A stretch of 12,662 bases of DNA from Treponema sp. UBA1233. Lineage in GTDB: Bacteria; Spirochaetota; Spirochaetia; Treponematales; Treponemataceae. Shown one piece after another: positions 12,156-12,662 of this stretch. Each line of letters begins with the position of its first letter. Position 1 is the first letter of the stretch. The translations under genes were made by a program, and so were the position numbers. The notes under the pieces are model-generated. The model saw only the letters and a list, made by a program, of their open reading frames with translations, ran no database searches and was not told the origin of the DNA. The DNA is taken from contig DBWR01000045.1 in NCBI GenBank assembly GCA_002309305.1, forward strand, positions 8,204 through 20,865, given 5' to 3'.

Positions 12156-12662
12156 TTATTTCTGTTCAGCCTTGCGCTTTTCTTTGTATGCAGTGATGAG
12201 TTCTTCTGCAACATTGTTTGGAACACGGCCATATTTTTCGAATTCCATTGTGAATTCTGCCTTACCCTGAGTTGAAGAACGGAGGATAGTAGAGAATCCG
12301 AACATTTCTGAAAGTGGAACTTCGGCGTTTACAGTTGAAGTGTTGTTTTCATCTGTTGAATCGATGATTACACCGCGCCTCTGGTTGATAAGGCCGAACA
12401 TGTTGCCCTGGAATTCTGTAGGTCCTGCAATCTGAACCTTCATGATAGGCTCAAGGATAACAGGCTTTGCCTTTTCGTAACCTTCACGGAAAGCACCGAT
12501 GGCAGCAGTCTGGAATGCGATGTCAGAAGAGTCAACCGGGTGATACTGACCGTCGTTGATTGTCATGCGGACGCCAACAACAGGAGCACCGATGAGTGAA
12601 CCCTTTTCCATTGCACGCTTGAATCCCTTGTCGCAAGATGGGATGTATTCGTTAGGAATTGC
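12156..12662 (-). CDS. fusA: Elongation factor G, C-terminal part only
   Basis: The last 168 residues of EF-G; the gene continues beyond the window edge. The visible part covers the end of domain IV (IPNEYIPSCDKGFKRAM, GVRMTINDGQYHPVDSSD, AFREGYEKAKPVILEPIM) and domain V (GLINQRRGVI, VPLSEMFGFSTILRSSTQG, FEKYGRVPNNVAEELI). EF-G uses GTP to translocate tRNA and mRNA on the ribosome. Several otherwise conserved acidic positions differ from the common EF-G (for example QRRGVIIDSTDENNTST). This may mean a spirochaete-type paralogue; spirochaetes often carry two EF-G genes. The GTPase part is not visible, so which paralogue it is cannot be settled. It is followed by the coupled P-loop gene and shared terminator. 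Confidence 0.9.
   Translation of the reverse strand, partial: AIPNEYIPSCDKGFKRAMEKGSLIGAPVVGVRMTINDGQYHPVDSSDIAFQTAAIGAFREGYEKAKPVILEPIMKVQIAGPTEFQGNMFGLINQRRGVIIDSTDENNTSTVNAEVPLSEMFGFSTILRSSTQGKAEFTMEFEKYGRVPNNVAEELITAYKEKRKAEQK

Overview
The window reads as chromosome of a host-associated Treponema (spirochaete), probably a gut or rumen type. This is inferred from moderate GC content, spirochaete-style protein families (dual cyclic-nucleotide-domain regulator, secreted FGE/SUMF1 protein with an InlB-type repeat, DUF4258/YgiT pairs), and an EF-G gene followed by a small P-loop protein. No species can be named from the sequence alone.

Layout. Positions 1-395 hold the 5' part of a histidinol-phosphate aminotransferase-like gene (minus strand), directly behind a 643-residue protein of unknown function (411-2342) that appears to be read from a leaderless mRNA. 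Next is a tightly overlapped potABC polyamine ABC transporter operon (2436-5541, minus) with no potD beside it. A four-copy heptamer repeat separates it from a PHP-family phosphoesterase gene (5674-6552, minus). Two back-to-back extended -10 promoters then drive that gene and a divergent two-CNB-domain Crp-like regulator (6701-7981, plus). The regulator converges on a cytidylate kinase-like protein with a BON-like tail (7999-8820, minus).

The stretch from about 8920 to 11390 looks accessory. It holds an orphan YgiT-type zinc-finger gene, a secreted FGE/C-type-lectin-fold gene, a tRNA-Pro(GGG) with promoter and terminator, and a DUF4258 toxin / YgiT-type antitoxin pair. The 3' end of the FGE gene looks like the variable region of a diversity-generating retroelement target, and a four-run G-quadruplex motif lies just past its stop codon. 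The window ends with a fusA-type EF-G C-terminus coupled to a small RecA/KaiC-like P-loop gene and closed by a strong terminator.

Best leads: (1) the FGE gene as a remote DGR (or gene-conversion) target, with the adjacent G-quadruplex; (2) a recurring architecture in which TATAAT lies seven bases before an ATG with no Shine-Dalgarno, seen at the 643-residue gene and the toxin gene; (3) the orphan antitoxin next to the FGE gene. No reverse transcriptase, template repeat, insertion sequence or CRISPR array is visible in the window.
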